Below are positions 24,378 to 32,366 of a stretch of 32,881 nt of DNA, piece by piece; within the stretch, counting starts at the first letter, position 1; every line of letters begins with the position of its first letter. Below the pieces are notes generated by a model. The model had not been told where the DNA came from. It made no database searches and was given only the letters and a program-made list of their open reading frames with translations. Both the position numbers and the translations under genes were made by a program. This DNA is from an uncultured Lachnospiraceae bacterium (GTDB lineage: Bacteria; Bacillota; Clostridia; Lachnospirales; Lachnospiraceae): assembly GCA_910585205.1 (NCBI GenBank), contig CAJUCC010000009.1, positions 1-32,881 on the forward strand, in the 5' to 3' direction.

Positions 24378-25928
24378 TCAGAACTGCGCGTAGATAAAAC
24401 CCGACATATCGCAGGACGGTCCGTAAAATCCCGTCACCAGCACGGCAAAAAACAACAGATACCAGACTGCCCACCGGACCGGAAGCGGCCATCGCGCAAC
24501 CCGTTCCCGCATACTTCCGTTCTCGCGCAGCAGAGAAACGATCAACAGCAAAAACAACCCCAAAACCAGAACCGCACCGTCCTTTTTCGAAAGTCCCAGC
24601 TCCCACAGGCCTCCCGTCAGAATCGCCGTATTCCATCGCAGCAGTCCGTTGCGAATCATGGCAAAAGACTGACGCAGCGAATCTGCCCGGAAAAAAATCA
24701 TGCCGACGGCAAAACAGACAAATGTGCGCAGACGTTGCACCCATTTCCAGTACCATGACGCCCGGTTAATATGAAACAGCGCAATCCCCTTATCAAACAG
24801 CGGTGCGCAGATCTGTCCGCCCACAATCAGCAGCCAGAACCAGAATCCTTCCCCGATGACATATTTCCAGTCATTTCCGTGCCAGACTCCCATCGCCGTC
24901 CAGAGAATCAACAGTCCCGCCCAGGTCGGTATCTTCCGGCTCAGGCTCTTCCCCCATCGTTTGCGGATGCCCGTTCCCATGCGGTACCACAGATCCGATT
25001 TCAGAACCGGATACATAATATAGTCTTTCAGCCACGTGCCGAGCGTAATATGCCACCGCTGCCAGAACTCCTGTGTCGTACACGCCAGAAAAGGCATACG
25101 AAAGTTCTCGGGCAGTGTCACGCCGAAGCATTCCGAGACGCCGAGCACAATATCCATACATCCCGAAAAATCCGTGTAAAGCTGCAAAATAAAGGCAAAC
25201 GCCGCAGCCCATACATACAGCCCCGTATAGGTTTCCGGTGCGTCGTAAACGGCATTGACAATTACCGCCAGCCGTTCCGAAATCACAAGTTTCAGAAAAA
25301 ATCCCCATAAGATACGCTGCACACCGCGCGCCGTCCGCTCCGTATCAAACCGATTGGGCGCAAACAGCGTACCCGACAGTGCATCATAACGGCTGATCGG
25401 CCCTGACACCATCTGCGGAAAGTAGCAGGTAAACAGCAGCAGCCGGCCGGGATTTTTCTCCGCTTTGCATGTTCCCCAATAACAGTCCAGCAGATAACCG
25501 GTAATCTGCAGGGTATAAAAGCTGATGCCGAGCGGCGCTGCCAAAGCGGGCAGAGAAACACCCTCTCCCACGCCCAGCAGCTGCAGAGGCTGAAACAGCA
25601 GATTCCTGTATTTCAGCGTGGCCAGGATACCGAAATTGACCGCCAGCGCCAGGATAAGAACTCTTTTTTTCCTTTTCTCCGCTTCCGTTGCACTTCCGCC
25701 CGCTTCCCGCGCGGCTTCGTCCGCCTTTGCAAAATACCTTGCCGCCGGATAAACGGTCAGAACACTCGCCAGCAGATATACAATCGTATACGGCACGGCG
25801 CAGGCCGTATAAAAAAAGAGACTGCCGGCCAGCAGAACACCCCACCGCAGCTTCCCCGGCAGCCCGTAGTACACCAAAAATAAAACGGCAAAAAACAACA
25901 AAAATGAAATTGATGTAACACCCGTCAT
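24378..25928 (-). CDS. MBOAT-family membrane O-acyltransferase (DltB-like), second copy
   Basis: This 516-residue protein has 10-12 helices. MBOAT marks are LGISFYTLQITGYLLD (133-148), FPQMVSGPISRYD (170-182), EFWQRWHITLGTWLKDYIMY (287-306) with H293, and MGVWHGNDWKY (346-356) with the catalytic H350, then FFRA (412-415). GGAGGAAAA before the ATG fixes the start. Unlike the operon A MBOAT, this one follows an acyl carrier protein set (FkbH-like, ACP, MaoC, reductase) and precedes an SGNH protein, the same order of functions as the dlt operon. The natural inference is that it takes its acyl group from that carrier protein and passes it outward. DltB uses D-alanyl-DltC in the same way. Confidence 0.93.
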   Translation of the reverse strand: MTGVTSISFLLFFAVLFLVYYGLPGKLRWGVLLAGSLFFYTACAVPYTIVYLLASVLTVYPAARYFAKADEAAREAGGSATEAEKRKKRVLILALAVNFGILATLKYRNLLFQPLQLLGVGEGVSLPALAAPLGISFYTLQITGYLLDCYWGTCKAEKNPGRLLLFTCYFPQMVSGPISRYDALSGTLFAPNRFDTERTARGVQRILWGFFLKLVISERLAVIVNAVYDAPETYTGLYVWAAAFAFILQLYTDFSGCMDIVLGVSECFGVTLPENFRMPFLACTTQEFWQRWHITLGTWLKDYIMYPVLKSDLWYRMGTGIRKRWGKSLSRKIPTWAGLLILWTAMGVWHGNDWKYVIGEGFWFWLLIVGGQICAPLFDKGIALFHINRASWYWKWVQRLRTFVCFAVGMIFFRADSLRQSFAMIRNGLLRWNTAILTGGLWELGLSKKDGAVLVLGLFLLLIVSLLRENGSMRERVARWPLPVRWAVWYLLFFAVLVTGFYGPSCDMSGFIYAQF

Positions 25929-25932
25929 ATCT

Positions 25933-26664
25933 TTATTTTCCTCCGGTGATTACCAGATTCTGTCCTGTCACACAGCCGGCTTCTTCCGACAGCAGATACA
26001 GAAACGCCGGGATCACATCGGCAGTCGTCAGATTCCGTTTCAGCGGGGATGCGGCGGCGTTCTGCGCAACCACCAGTTCCGGTATCTCCCGCAGAAAACG
26101 AGTCTCCATCATCTCCGGCGATACCCCGTTTATCGCAATGCCCTTTTCCGCATATTCCGCTGCCAGCGATTTCATCAGGCCGAGCAGCGCGTATTTCGCC
26201 GTGATATAGGGGCTCAGATACTTGGGCGGCTTTCCGTCCACATAAGCAGTCAGCATAAAGACAACCCGGCCGTACTTTTTTTTCGCCATGGCCGGCAGAA
26301 ACGCCTGCAGTACGCAGATCGCAGACATAACGGAAGTCCCGATACCGTATCCGAAATCGTCATCCATATCACAGCGGGCAAATTTTTCATTCCGGCAGAC
26401 AGGCGCCGCAAGGTGCACGATATGATCCGGCAGGCAGCCCCGCCCGCGGATCTGCGCCGCCATTTCCTCCACTTTCTGCCGCTTGGACAGATCGGCCTGC
26501 AAAGGAATCAGCTTTTCTCCCAAATCAGCCTGCAGCGCCGACAGATTTTCGTTCATATGAAAATAATGTGCCAGTATCGTGTCATAACGGTCGGCCGCTG
26601 CCCCGATCAGTGCGCATCCCACATCCGAAGACGCTCCCAATACCAGCAATGTCCTATTCTCCAT
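25933..26664 (-). CDS. Short-chain dehydrogenase/reductase (FabG-like) with an altered active-site serine position
   Basis: This 243-residue classical SDR has the cofactor loop GASSDVG (10-16) and catalytic Y153-xxx-K157 (YITAK). The NNAG-type segment reads HLAAP (84-88). Where the catalytic serine is expected, the sequence is LTAY (T139), so a threonine may stand in or the active site differs. The C-terminal VTGQNLVITGGK is typical of FabG-like enzymes, which reduce a 3-oxoacyl-ACP with NADPH. It overlaps the MaoC gene by 11 bases and is four bases from the MBOAT gene. In this setting it could reduce a pyruvoyl- or other ketoacyl-ACP. A sugar-modifying role remains possible. Confidence 0.85.
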   Translation of the reverse strand: MENRTLLVLGASSDVGCALIGAAADRYDTILAHYFHMNENLSALQADLGEKLIPLQADLSKRQKVEEMAAQIRGRGCLPDHIVHLAAPVCRNEKFARCDMDDDFGYGIGTSVMSAICVLQAFLPAMAKKKYGRVVFMLTAYVDGKPPKYLSPYITAKYALLGLMKSLAAEYAEKGIAINGVSPEMMETRFLREIPELVVAQNAAASPLKRNLTTADVIPAFLYLLSEEAGCVTGQNLVITGGK

Positions 26665-27076
26665 CCAGCACCCCCACTTTCATCTGTCCCCGGAGTACTT
26701 TCCCGCCGTCTCCGTTACGGATTTCCACCTTTAAGACGATAAAGGAAAACAGGTCGTTTTTTTCTTTTACCGTTCCCTGCACCGTCAGTGTGTCGCCGAT
26801 CTGTACCGCTTTGGCAAATTTCACGTCCGTTTCCAGAATCAGACTCCGCTCGCCGGGCAGGTAAACGCCTGCCAGCGTGGACAAAAACGACGCCGTCAGC
26901 ATCCCGTAGGCCACCCGGCCCGGATATCCCTTTCCGGCGGCAAACGCCTCGTCCGTATGCAGCGGATTGTCGTCTCCCGTGATCTGCCGGAATTGTTCGA
27001 GCATCTCCGGCCGGATCGTCACCTGAAATGCCTCCGTCATTCCGACTGTCAATTCCTCATACGTATATCGATTCAT
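26654..27076 (-). CDS. MaoC-like (R)-specific dehydratase/hydratase
   Basis: This 140-residue single hot-dog-fold protein has the hydratase-2 motif GDDNPLHTDEAFA (34-46), with D35 and H40 as the catalytic pair, and GRVAYGMLTASF (53-64) after it. Relatives add or remove water across an acyl thioester on CoA or ACP. It begins one base after the ACP stop and overlaps the reductase start, so all three are likely made together. Here it could dehydrate a hydroxyacyl-ACP made by the FkbH-like protein. The length is normal for the single-domain family and the active site looks complete. Confidence 0.9.
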   Translation of the reverse strand: MNRYTYEELTVGMTEAFQVTIRPEMLEQFRQITGDDNPLHTDEAFAAGKGYPGRVAYGMLTASFLSTLAGVYLPGERSLILETDVKFAKAVQIGDTLTVQGTVKEKNDLFSFIVLKVEIRNGDGGKVLRGQMKVGVLDGE

Positions 27077-27077
27077 C

Positions 27078-27317
27078 TCACACCCGCTCCAGAATAATAT
27101 CCACCATCGCGCCCACGTTCTTCATGCCTGTCGCCTCGCCCATGGTAAACTTCATCCCAAACTTTTTCTCGATCGCCACGATCAGATTGATATGTTCCAG
27201 CGAATCCCAGTCCTCGATGTCATCCGCCGTCGTCGCTTCGCCGACCGTGATCTCCTCGTCGTCAAAAATATCACGGAACACTTCGTTTACGCCTGCAAAA
27301 ATTTCCTCTCTTGTCAT
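27078..27317 (-). CDS. Acyl carrier protein
   Basis: This 79-residue acidic protein has the four-helix carrier pattern and the phosphopantetheine site DWDSLEHINL (36-45), with S39 as the attachment serine. It begins within the stop of the FkbH-like gene (ATGA overlap) and ends one base before MaoC. That linkage, together with the MBOAT downstream, points to a dedicated carrier for a surface-decoration acyl group and not the carrier of fatty-acid synthesis. DltC plays the equivalent role in D-alanylation of teichoic acid. A phosphopantetheinyl transferase is not in the window. Confidence 0.93.
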   Translation of the reverse strand: MTREEIFAGVNEVFRDIFDDEEITVGEATTADDIEDWDSLEHINLIVAIEKKFGMKFTMGEATGMKNVGAMVDIILERV

Positions 27318-29098
27318 CTTTCATCCTCCACCTGAATCACTGTATTCTGCGGCCGGTACACCGCAAGGGAAAGTTCCCATTTCGTATTGCCCGCCGCATC
27401 CTGCGAAACTCTGGAGAATCCCCGTTCTCCGTAAAAGTCCCGCACCATCTTGTTTTTTGCCGTGGGATAATAAAACCCGTATATCGTGCGGATTCCCCGC
27501 TCCCCGGCCCGCTGTGCCAGCGCGTCCATCATCGCACATTCCATATCCCGCTTGAGCACACGGCAGCTCATAATCCACAAGTCCAGAAAGAGCACGTCCC
27601 CTTCCTGTCTGCCGATCACAACGGAGACGACACCGTTATCGCCAAACCGGTCCTCCAGTTTCCCGTAAAGCGTCAGATACGCCGGATCGGCAGCCACAGC
27701 CGCGATTTCCGCCTGCGAATACCGCTTTGTTGTCAGGTTAAACTGGTTGCTCTTATTGGTAAGCTGCGCAATCCGCGCCAGCCAGGCCGGTGCAAACGGC
27801 CGAATCTCGGCTTTCATCATAAGCGAGCGGAGATATTCTCCATAGTCGGCAAACGACGCCTGCAGCGCCGTGCGCTGCGCATTCTCCCGGTACATCGCAT
27901 TCCGCTTCAGGTCGTCTGCGGAAATGCCGGTCGCCTCGAAAAATCCCGAGCGGTCCAATACCCGAATATAGTTTTCCACCGTCCCCATTTCCGGCGCCGC
28001 CACACCCGGCACCTGTGCGGATACGATCGCCCGCTCCGCGGGATTGTCGTCCACGAATACAAGACTTTCCGGGAGCAGGCTGAGTTCCGCGGCAATATCT
28101 GTCAGATTCTTATCCTTCGGCTCCCAGTTGGCGCGAATTGCGATAAAGTCTTCTTTTTTCAAAACGCCGCCGGGATGTTCCAGTCCGGCAACGGCATTTT
28201 CATATTCGTTTTTGGAATCAATATTCAGCAAGACGCCGAGCTGTTTCTGTTCTTTCAGATACGCCTGAAATTCCTGATAAACCTGCCCCATGGAAGTCTC
28301 CTGGCCGACTTCGATATTTTCCGGACCGTCGTCTCCCACGATGCCGCCCCACAGCGTATTGTCCAGATCGAGCACATAGCCCTTTTTGTTTTTCCCGTAC
28401 AGCGCCTTGATGATTTTCGCCAGGCTGAACGCAAACTCCGGGATGGCCGACACATTGCAGCAATATTTATACATATGCCAGGAAAACGAGTCGGCCCACC
28501 GGTCCAGTCCATACACGGCGGACAGATAATTAATATCATGGATATAAAAGTTTTCATGCGTCCCGGCATAGTCATAAAACAGACAGTTCAGGCGGGTGAC
28601 GAAATTGACTTTTCCGTGTCTGTCACTGGCGTCCATATTGCCGAGCAGCCGGTAATGCGGGTATTCAAAATTGTTCTGAATGACAATGCAGCCGAACCGC
28701 TGCGCCAGCGCATCCCACATACCGCAGTACCGTCCATATTCCGCCTGCAGCATGGCTTCGATCTGCTCCGGCGTATCCGCAAGCTGCGGAAATGCCGTTA
28801 TATTATGGTATGATGTGTGAAGATAAATGATGTCCGGTGCGAATTCCTGCAGCTCCGCTCCCGGAAACATGGCCTCCTCATAATATTGGTTATATTCCGA
28901 CTCGTAAAATTCCGGCGCAATCCCGTAATCCAGCAGAAACAGTTCCAGCATCAGACGGATGTCATTCGTCGTGGAACCGCCAAGAATGGCAATCCTTTTG
29001 GGAATCCGCACGCTGCCGTCGGCCAGCAGTTCCTTTTTAATCCGTTTCTTTCTGCGCAACAGTTCTTCTCCCGCAAAGGGATATTCCAGACATTTCAT
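27314..29098 (-). CDS. FkbH-like HAD-superfamily protein (glyceryl-ACP-forming type)
   Basis: This 594-residue protein has three parts. The N-terminal SGNH-like region (about 35-230) has ILGGSTTND (38-46). The HAD-IIIC core has DLDNTLWGGIVGDDG (244-258), IDSKNEYE (293-300) and FVDDNPAER (348-356). After that come the FkbH mark QLTNKSNQFNLTTKRYS (445-461) and a GNAT-like tail (about 480-560). FkbH proteins take 1,3-bisphosphoglycerate, remove the phosphate and load D-glyceryl onto an acyl carrier protein. An ACP gene overlaps the stop by four bases, exactly the required partner. The start is one base after the GT-C gene's stop, with GGGAGA upstream. The N-terminal SGNH-like region is common in FkbH homologues of surface-polysaccharide clusters, as I remember them. 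Confidence 0.92.
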   Translation of the reverse strand: MKCLEYPFAGEELLRRKKRIKKELLADGSVRIPKRIAILGGSTTNDIRLMLELFLLDYGIAPEFYESEYNQYYEEAMFPGAELQEFAPDIIYLHTSYHNITAFPQLADTPEQIEAMLQAEYGRYCGMWDALAQRFGCIVIQNNFEYPHYRLLGNMDASDRHGKVNFVTRLNCLFYDYAGTHENFYIHDINYLSAVYGLDRWADSFSWHMYKYCCNVSAIPEFAFSLAKIIKALYGKNKKGYVLDLDNTLWGGIVGDDGPENIEVGQETSMGQVYQEFQAYLKEQKQLGVLLNIDSKNEYENAVAGLEHPGGVLKKEDFIAIRANWEPKDKNLTDIAAELSLLPESLVFVDDNPAERAIVSAQVPGVAAPEMGTVENYIRVLDRSGFFEATGISADDLKRNAMYRENAQRTALQASFADYGEYLRSLMMKAEIRPFAPAWLARIAQLTNKSNQFNLTTKRYSQAEIAAVAADPAYLTLYGKLEDRFGDNGVVSVVIGRQEGDVLFLDLWIMSCRVLKRDMECAMMDALAQRAGERGIRTIYGFYYPTAKNKMVRDFYGERGFSRVSQDAAGNTKWELSLAVYRPQNTVIQVEDER

Positions 29099-29099
29099 A

Positions 29100-30947
29100 T
29101 TATTCTCTCCCGCTTTCCGCGCTTTCTCCGTCTTTCGTAATCACAAGCGGTTCACATCCCAGATCGTCATACCAGTACCGCTCCCCGTTTCGAAGCTGCA
29201 GGGAAACGGCCCTGTCGCCGTTCCAGTCGAACTGCAGCGGCATATCGAAATAACCGCCCGGTTCCAGATTTCCCCACAGATTGGTGCCGATGTCCTCCCG
29301 CTCCCGGCAGGCCACTTTCACATCGTCATATTCGGTATTTATCACGGAGCCGCCCGTATTATACACCCGCAGCGTCACGTAGCACGTATCGCCTTCCGTC
29401 TCCTGCGCGATCAGTTCGTACTGCGCTCTCGCCCGGCAGTCGCGGTACGATTTGGCATAATAATACAGCGGCGTCTCATACTGGCTGCGCACAACCTCCA
29501 GACTGCCCGCCTCCGCAGCGGCGTCCAGCAGCGGATTGATGCGCTCGGCCGGCGCATGGGAAGCCAGAATATAGCACCGCGCTTCCTGCAGCACCTTCGC
29601 AATGTCACCCTGCGCATCTTCCTTATCAAGCGTATCCGTCGCCCAGATAATATTGTCCGTCTCCGCGTTTCCGATCCGCTCCGTGTCATAGCCGATCTTA
29701 TACTTTGTCACCGGAATACTCTGGTAGTAGACATAGACCTTTTCGTCTGCCGCGACATGTTCCTGCAGCCAGGCAATCGACGGATTGGCCTCCTCGCCCG
29801 GCTGGAATACGTTTTCCGCATTTTTATAAACCGCAATACCGTTATTTGTCAGCATCAGTGTAAACATCAGAAAGACCGCCACCAGCTCCCCTCTGCTGCC
29901 TGCCGCCGCCATCTGATCGATCGCATAAAAGGCCAGAATCGTAAACAGCGGAAACGAAAAACACCACAGCCTGTCCGCAATCGGAAACATATGGATGGAA
30001 GACGCAAACAGCGATACGAGAAAGCCCAGAAGCATAACGGCGGCATATCGGTTCCCTTCGCGGAAAATGCCGATCAGAAAGGCCGCCAGCACAAAGGCAA
30101 CCATAAAAATCCGCGCCTCCCGGAATGTTATAAAAATTTCATATACCATGGCCTTCGCCATTTTCAGATCCGCTATGCTCCGCGGAATCAGCGGAAAGCT
30201 GGCATTGTCCCAATAACTCTGCATCGTGCCGCTGAGCGCGATGCCCCGCAGCCAGTAAAAATAATATACGACAAAGCTGATACCCACGCCAATTCCCGTA
30301 ACGATGCTGTTTCTCCATATCGTTTTATCTTTTATCCATATCCCCTGTATAAATTCATACAGCAAAACGCCGCCGATAAAAAAGCAGGCCGGATTGGCGC
30401 CCCAGATAAAAACCATAAAAAAGACGGTCATCTTCCACCACGCCAGCCCTCTTTCCTTATAATAATAGTACACCACAAGCACAAGCAGTACCCAGATACA
30501 CTCCGACAAATACTGCTTAAACTCGTTGGAATACTTTAAAATAAAATTCATATTGGCCAGAAAAGCCGACACCAGCAGCGGATAACGGATGCCGAACAGT
30601 TTCTTTGCCGCAAACCCGCTTAAAAATAAAACAAGCACATAGGAAATAATCGAAAAGCTGCGCAGAACAAACTCCGTATTGCCGAACAGCAGCGTCAGGA
30701 TTTTGACCGCATACAGATACAGAACCGGCGCGCTCTGATCCCACTCGAACACCCCGTTGGTAAGCTGAAACAGCGAACGCTTGCTGAACGAAAAAGCCAG
30801 CATCGCCTCATCCAGCCACAGCGTCCTGCCGGCGCAGTTCATTCCGATACTGACGCCAATACCGGCCAGAATCACCAGGATCCCCACAATATCCGCCGCT
30901 TTCTTAATCATATTCTGCCGCTTCCAGTTGTCCAGTAATTTCCGCAT
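29100..30947 (-). CDS. GT39-like (GT-C) membrane glycosyltransferase with C-terminal outer domain
   Basis: This 615-residue protein has about ten helices up to residue 370 and a soluble outer domain after it (about 380-615, strand-rich at the end). The first outer loop has LWLDEAML (43-50) with the D46-E47 pair, followed by WDQSAPVLYLY (69-79). Both are typical of PMT/ArnT-type glycosyltransferases that use lipid-phosphate sugars. It heads operon B. The ATG at 30947 follows AGGAGG by 12 bases and GGAAG more closely; an ATG at 30911 with GGAAGCGG upstream is a good alternative and would give 603 residues. No GT2 donor enzyme is encoded in this operon, so it may depend on one of the two elsewhere in the window. 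Confidence 0.83.
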   Translation of the reverse strand: MRKLLDNWKRQNMIKKAADIVGILVILAGIGVSIGMNCAGRTLWLDEAMLAFSFSKRSLFQLTNGVFEWDQSAPVLYLYAVKILTLLFGNTEFVLRSFSIISYVLVLFLSGFAAKKLFGIRYPLLVSAFLANMNFILKYSNEFKQYLSECIWVLLVLVVYYYYKERGLAWWKMTVFFMVFIWGANPACFFIGGVLLYEFIQGIWIKDKTIWRNSIVTGIGVGISFVVYYFYWLRGIALSGTMQSYWDNASFPLIPRSIADLKMAKAMVYEIFITFREARIFMVAFVLAAFLIGIFREGNRYAAVMLLGFLVSLFASSIHMFPIADRLWCFSFPLFTILAFYAIDQMAAAGSRGELVAVFLMFTLMLTNNGIAVYKNAENVFQPGEEANPSIAWLQEHVAADEKVYVYYQSIPVTKYKIGYDTERIGNAETDNIIWATDTLDKEDAQGDIAKVLQEARCYILASHAPAERINPLLDAAAEAGSLEVVRSQYETPLYYYAKSYRDCRARAQYELIAQETEGDTCYVTLRVYNTGGSVINTEYDDVKVACREREDIGTNLWGNLEPGGYFDMPLQFDWNGDRAVSLQLRNGERYWYDDLGCEPLVITKDGESAESGRE

Positions 30948-30999
30948 CCGCTTCCCAAGCCTCCTGTAAAGGATTCTGCCCGAATTCCTCCGATTCCAT
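30904..30999 (-). other. Possible 31-residue leader ORF overlapping the operon B start
   Basis: An ATG at 30999 opens an acidic peptide that starts MESEEFGQNPLQEAW and ends in AAEYD, with its TAA overlapping an ATG at 30911 by eight bases. It lies directly after the promoter, only about 8 bases from the expected RNA start, and has no ribosome site. Coupling to the glycosyltransferase start is possible, but chance is likelier. Confidence 0.25.
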
Positions 31000-31014
31000 G
31001 CACAGATTGTAAAC

Positions 31015-31043
31015 AGTATACCAAATATGGAAAATCATGTAAA
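31015..31043 (-). promoter_or_regulatory. Candidate promoter of operon B
   Basis: On the minus strand TTTACA (31043-31038), a 17-base spacer and TATACT (31020-31015) match the sigma-A consensus at 5/6 in each hexamer. Transcription would start near 31008, about 60 bases before the ATG at 30947. The ten genes that follow have short gaps or overlaps, which fits one transcript down to 18615. Confidence 0.7.
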
Positions 31044-31122
31044 CAGATAAAGTGCGCGAAGGCATCACAAACACGGCAATCCGTCTCTGCCGCCGTTGTC
31101 CCGCCAAATCCAAACTCCGTCA

Positions 31123-31151
31123 TTGTTTTATTTTGGAAAATATGATATACC
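31123..31151 (+). promoter_or_regulatory. Weak candidate promoter of the rightward GT4
   Basis: TTGTTT (31123-31128), a 17-base spacer and TATACC (31146-31151) lie about 45 bases before the ATG. A better -10, TATACT (31162-31167), lacks a good -35 at the right distance. The region is A/T-rich and certainly upstream of the gene, but the exact promoter is uncertain. Confidence 0.35.
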
Positions 31152-31195
31152 TGTTATTGGATATACTAACAATATTTCCGCAAGGAGGATTTTGT

Positions 31196-32335
31196 ATGAA
31201 AATCTGTTATGTACTTCCCCATTTTTATCCTTATGTGGGCGGTGGGGAGCGCATTTTTTATGATATGGCCAAAGGGCTTTTAAAAAAAGGACACGAGATT
31301 CGGGTGCTGGCACGAAACGTCGGACAGGAATATCTGGGACATAAGACCGTGGAGGGAATGGAGGTCTATTATTTTCCGTGGAAATCCATGTTCGGCCATC
31401 CGCTGATCCCCGCAAAGGACATCCGGGAACATATCGCCTGGTGTGATGTGGTACATGCCTCTATCTTTACCCCGGCTTTTCCGTCCAGCCGTCTGGCGCG
31501 GAAGTACCGGAAACCTTCCGTGCTCACCGTCCACGAAGTGAGGGGCCCGAAATGGTTCTGGACGGAAGACAAGATTCATGCGAGCGCTTTCTGGCTGTAC
31601 GAGCAGTTTGTATGCCGGCAGCCGTTTGACGTATACCACGCGGTTTCGAAGGCGACCAGGCGGGACATCCTGCGTTACTGCGGCAGAAACAAAAATGTCG
31701 TCTGTGTATACAACGCTGTCAACGAAATGGATACTTCCATCGCCGAAAAATCTTCTCTGAACCTGCGGGATTATTTTTCTCTGGGGAAACAGGAACGGAT
31801 TTTCCTGTATTATGGCAGACCGGGACAGCCCAAAGGCATCTATGTCTATCAACAGGCTATCCGCATCCTGCAACAGCGCGGCGTCGATCTGTCGCAAATC
31901 CGCTTTTGCTTTATTCTCGGTGCGGAACCGGCCAATCTGCGCAGGAAGTTTATCCGTTCCATCCGGGAGCACGGGCTGGAACGGATTATGCTCGTACGGG
32001 ATTCGCTGCAACGGGAAGACTTATGCCGCTGCATTTTACAGACAGACTATGTGGTCGTCCCCTCCGTGACCGAGGGCTTCGGCCTGAGCGCGCTGGAAGC
32101 CTGTCAGATGGGAAAGAAAATCATCTCCAGCACCGGCGGAGCGTTGACCGAAGTGGTCTATGGAGATTGTCTTTTCTTTGAAAACCGCAACAGCGGTGCG
32201 CTGGCAGACTGTCTCCAGCGGGTGATCGAAAAAGGGGATGCCGCGTTCGACCATGTTCCACCGCGCAGTTTTCCGTATGAAAATATGGTAAACGGAATCG
32301 AACGAATTTATAAACGGCTGGCCGCGCGCAAATGA
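31196..32335 (+). CDS. Glycosyltransferase family 4
   Basis: Starting at the ATG at 31196 gives 379 residues. An ideal AAGGAGGA (31182-31189) precedes it, while the frame upstream is only open non-coding sequence. The acceptor half begins MKICYVLPHFYPYVGGGERI (1-20) with the GGGE loop. The donor half has LYYGRPGQPKG (204-214) and the E-x7-E motif at E293/E301 in EGFGLSALEACQMG. It is a cytoplasmic GT-B enzyme adding a sugar to a lipid-linked glycan. Only 31 bases separate it from the aminotransferase gene downstream, so they are probably co-transcribed and this enzyme may use the amino sugar it helps make. It is the third GT4 in the window. Confidence 0.9.
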   Translation: MKICYVLPHFYPYVGGGERIFYDMAKGLLKKGHEIRVLARNVGQEYLGHKTVEGMEVYYFPWKSMFGHPLIPAKDIREHIAWCDVVHASIFTPAFPSSRLARKYRKPSVLTVHEVRGPKWFWTEDKIHASAFWLYEQFVCRQPFDVYHAVSKATRRDILRYCGRNKNVVCVYNAVNEMDTSIAEKSSLNLRDYFSLGKQERIFLYYGRPGQPKGIYVYQQAIRILQQRGVDLSQIRFCFILGAEPANLRRKFIRSIREHGLERIMLVRDSLQREDLCRCILQTDYVVVPSVTEGFGLSALEACQMGKKIISSTGGALTEVVYGDCLFFENRNSGALADCLQRVIEKGDAAFDHVPPRSFPYENMVNGIERIYKRLAARK

Positions 32336-32366
32336 TTTCGGAAAACAGATAAGAGGAGTTGAAATT

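Noticed and set aside
27311..28813. 500-codon plus-strand frame opposite the FkbH-like gene
   Set aside because: The minus strand holds full HAD and FkbH motifs. The plus frame shows no motif or ribosome site and arises from codon bias.
28959..30539. 526-codon plus-strand frame opposite the GT39-like gene
   Set aside because: Antisense shadow with arginine- and histidine-rich composition and no helices, while the minus strand gives a clear membrane enzyme.
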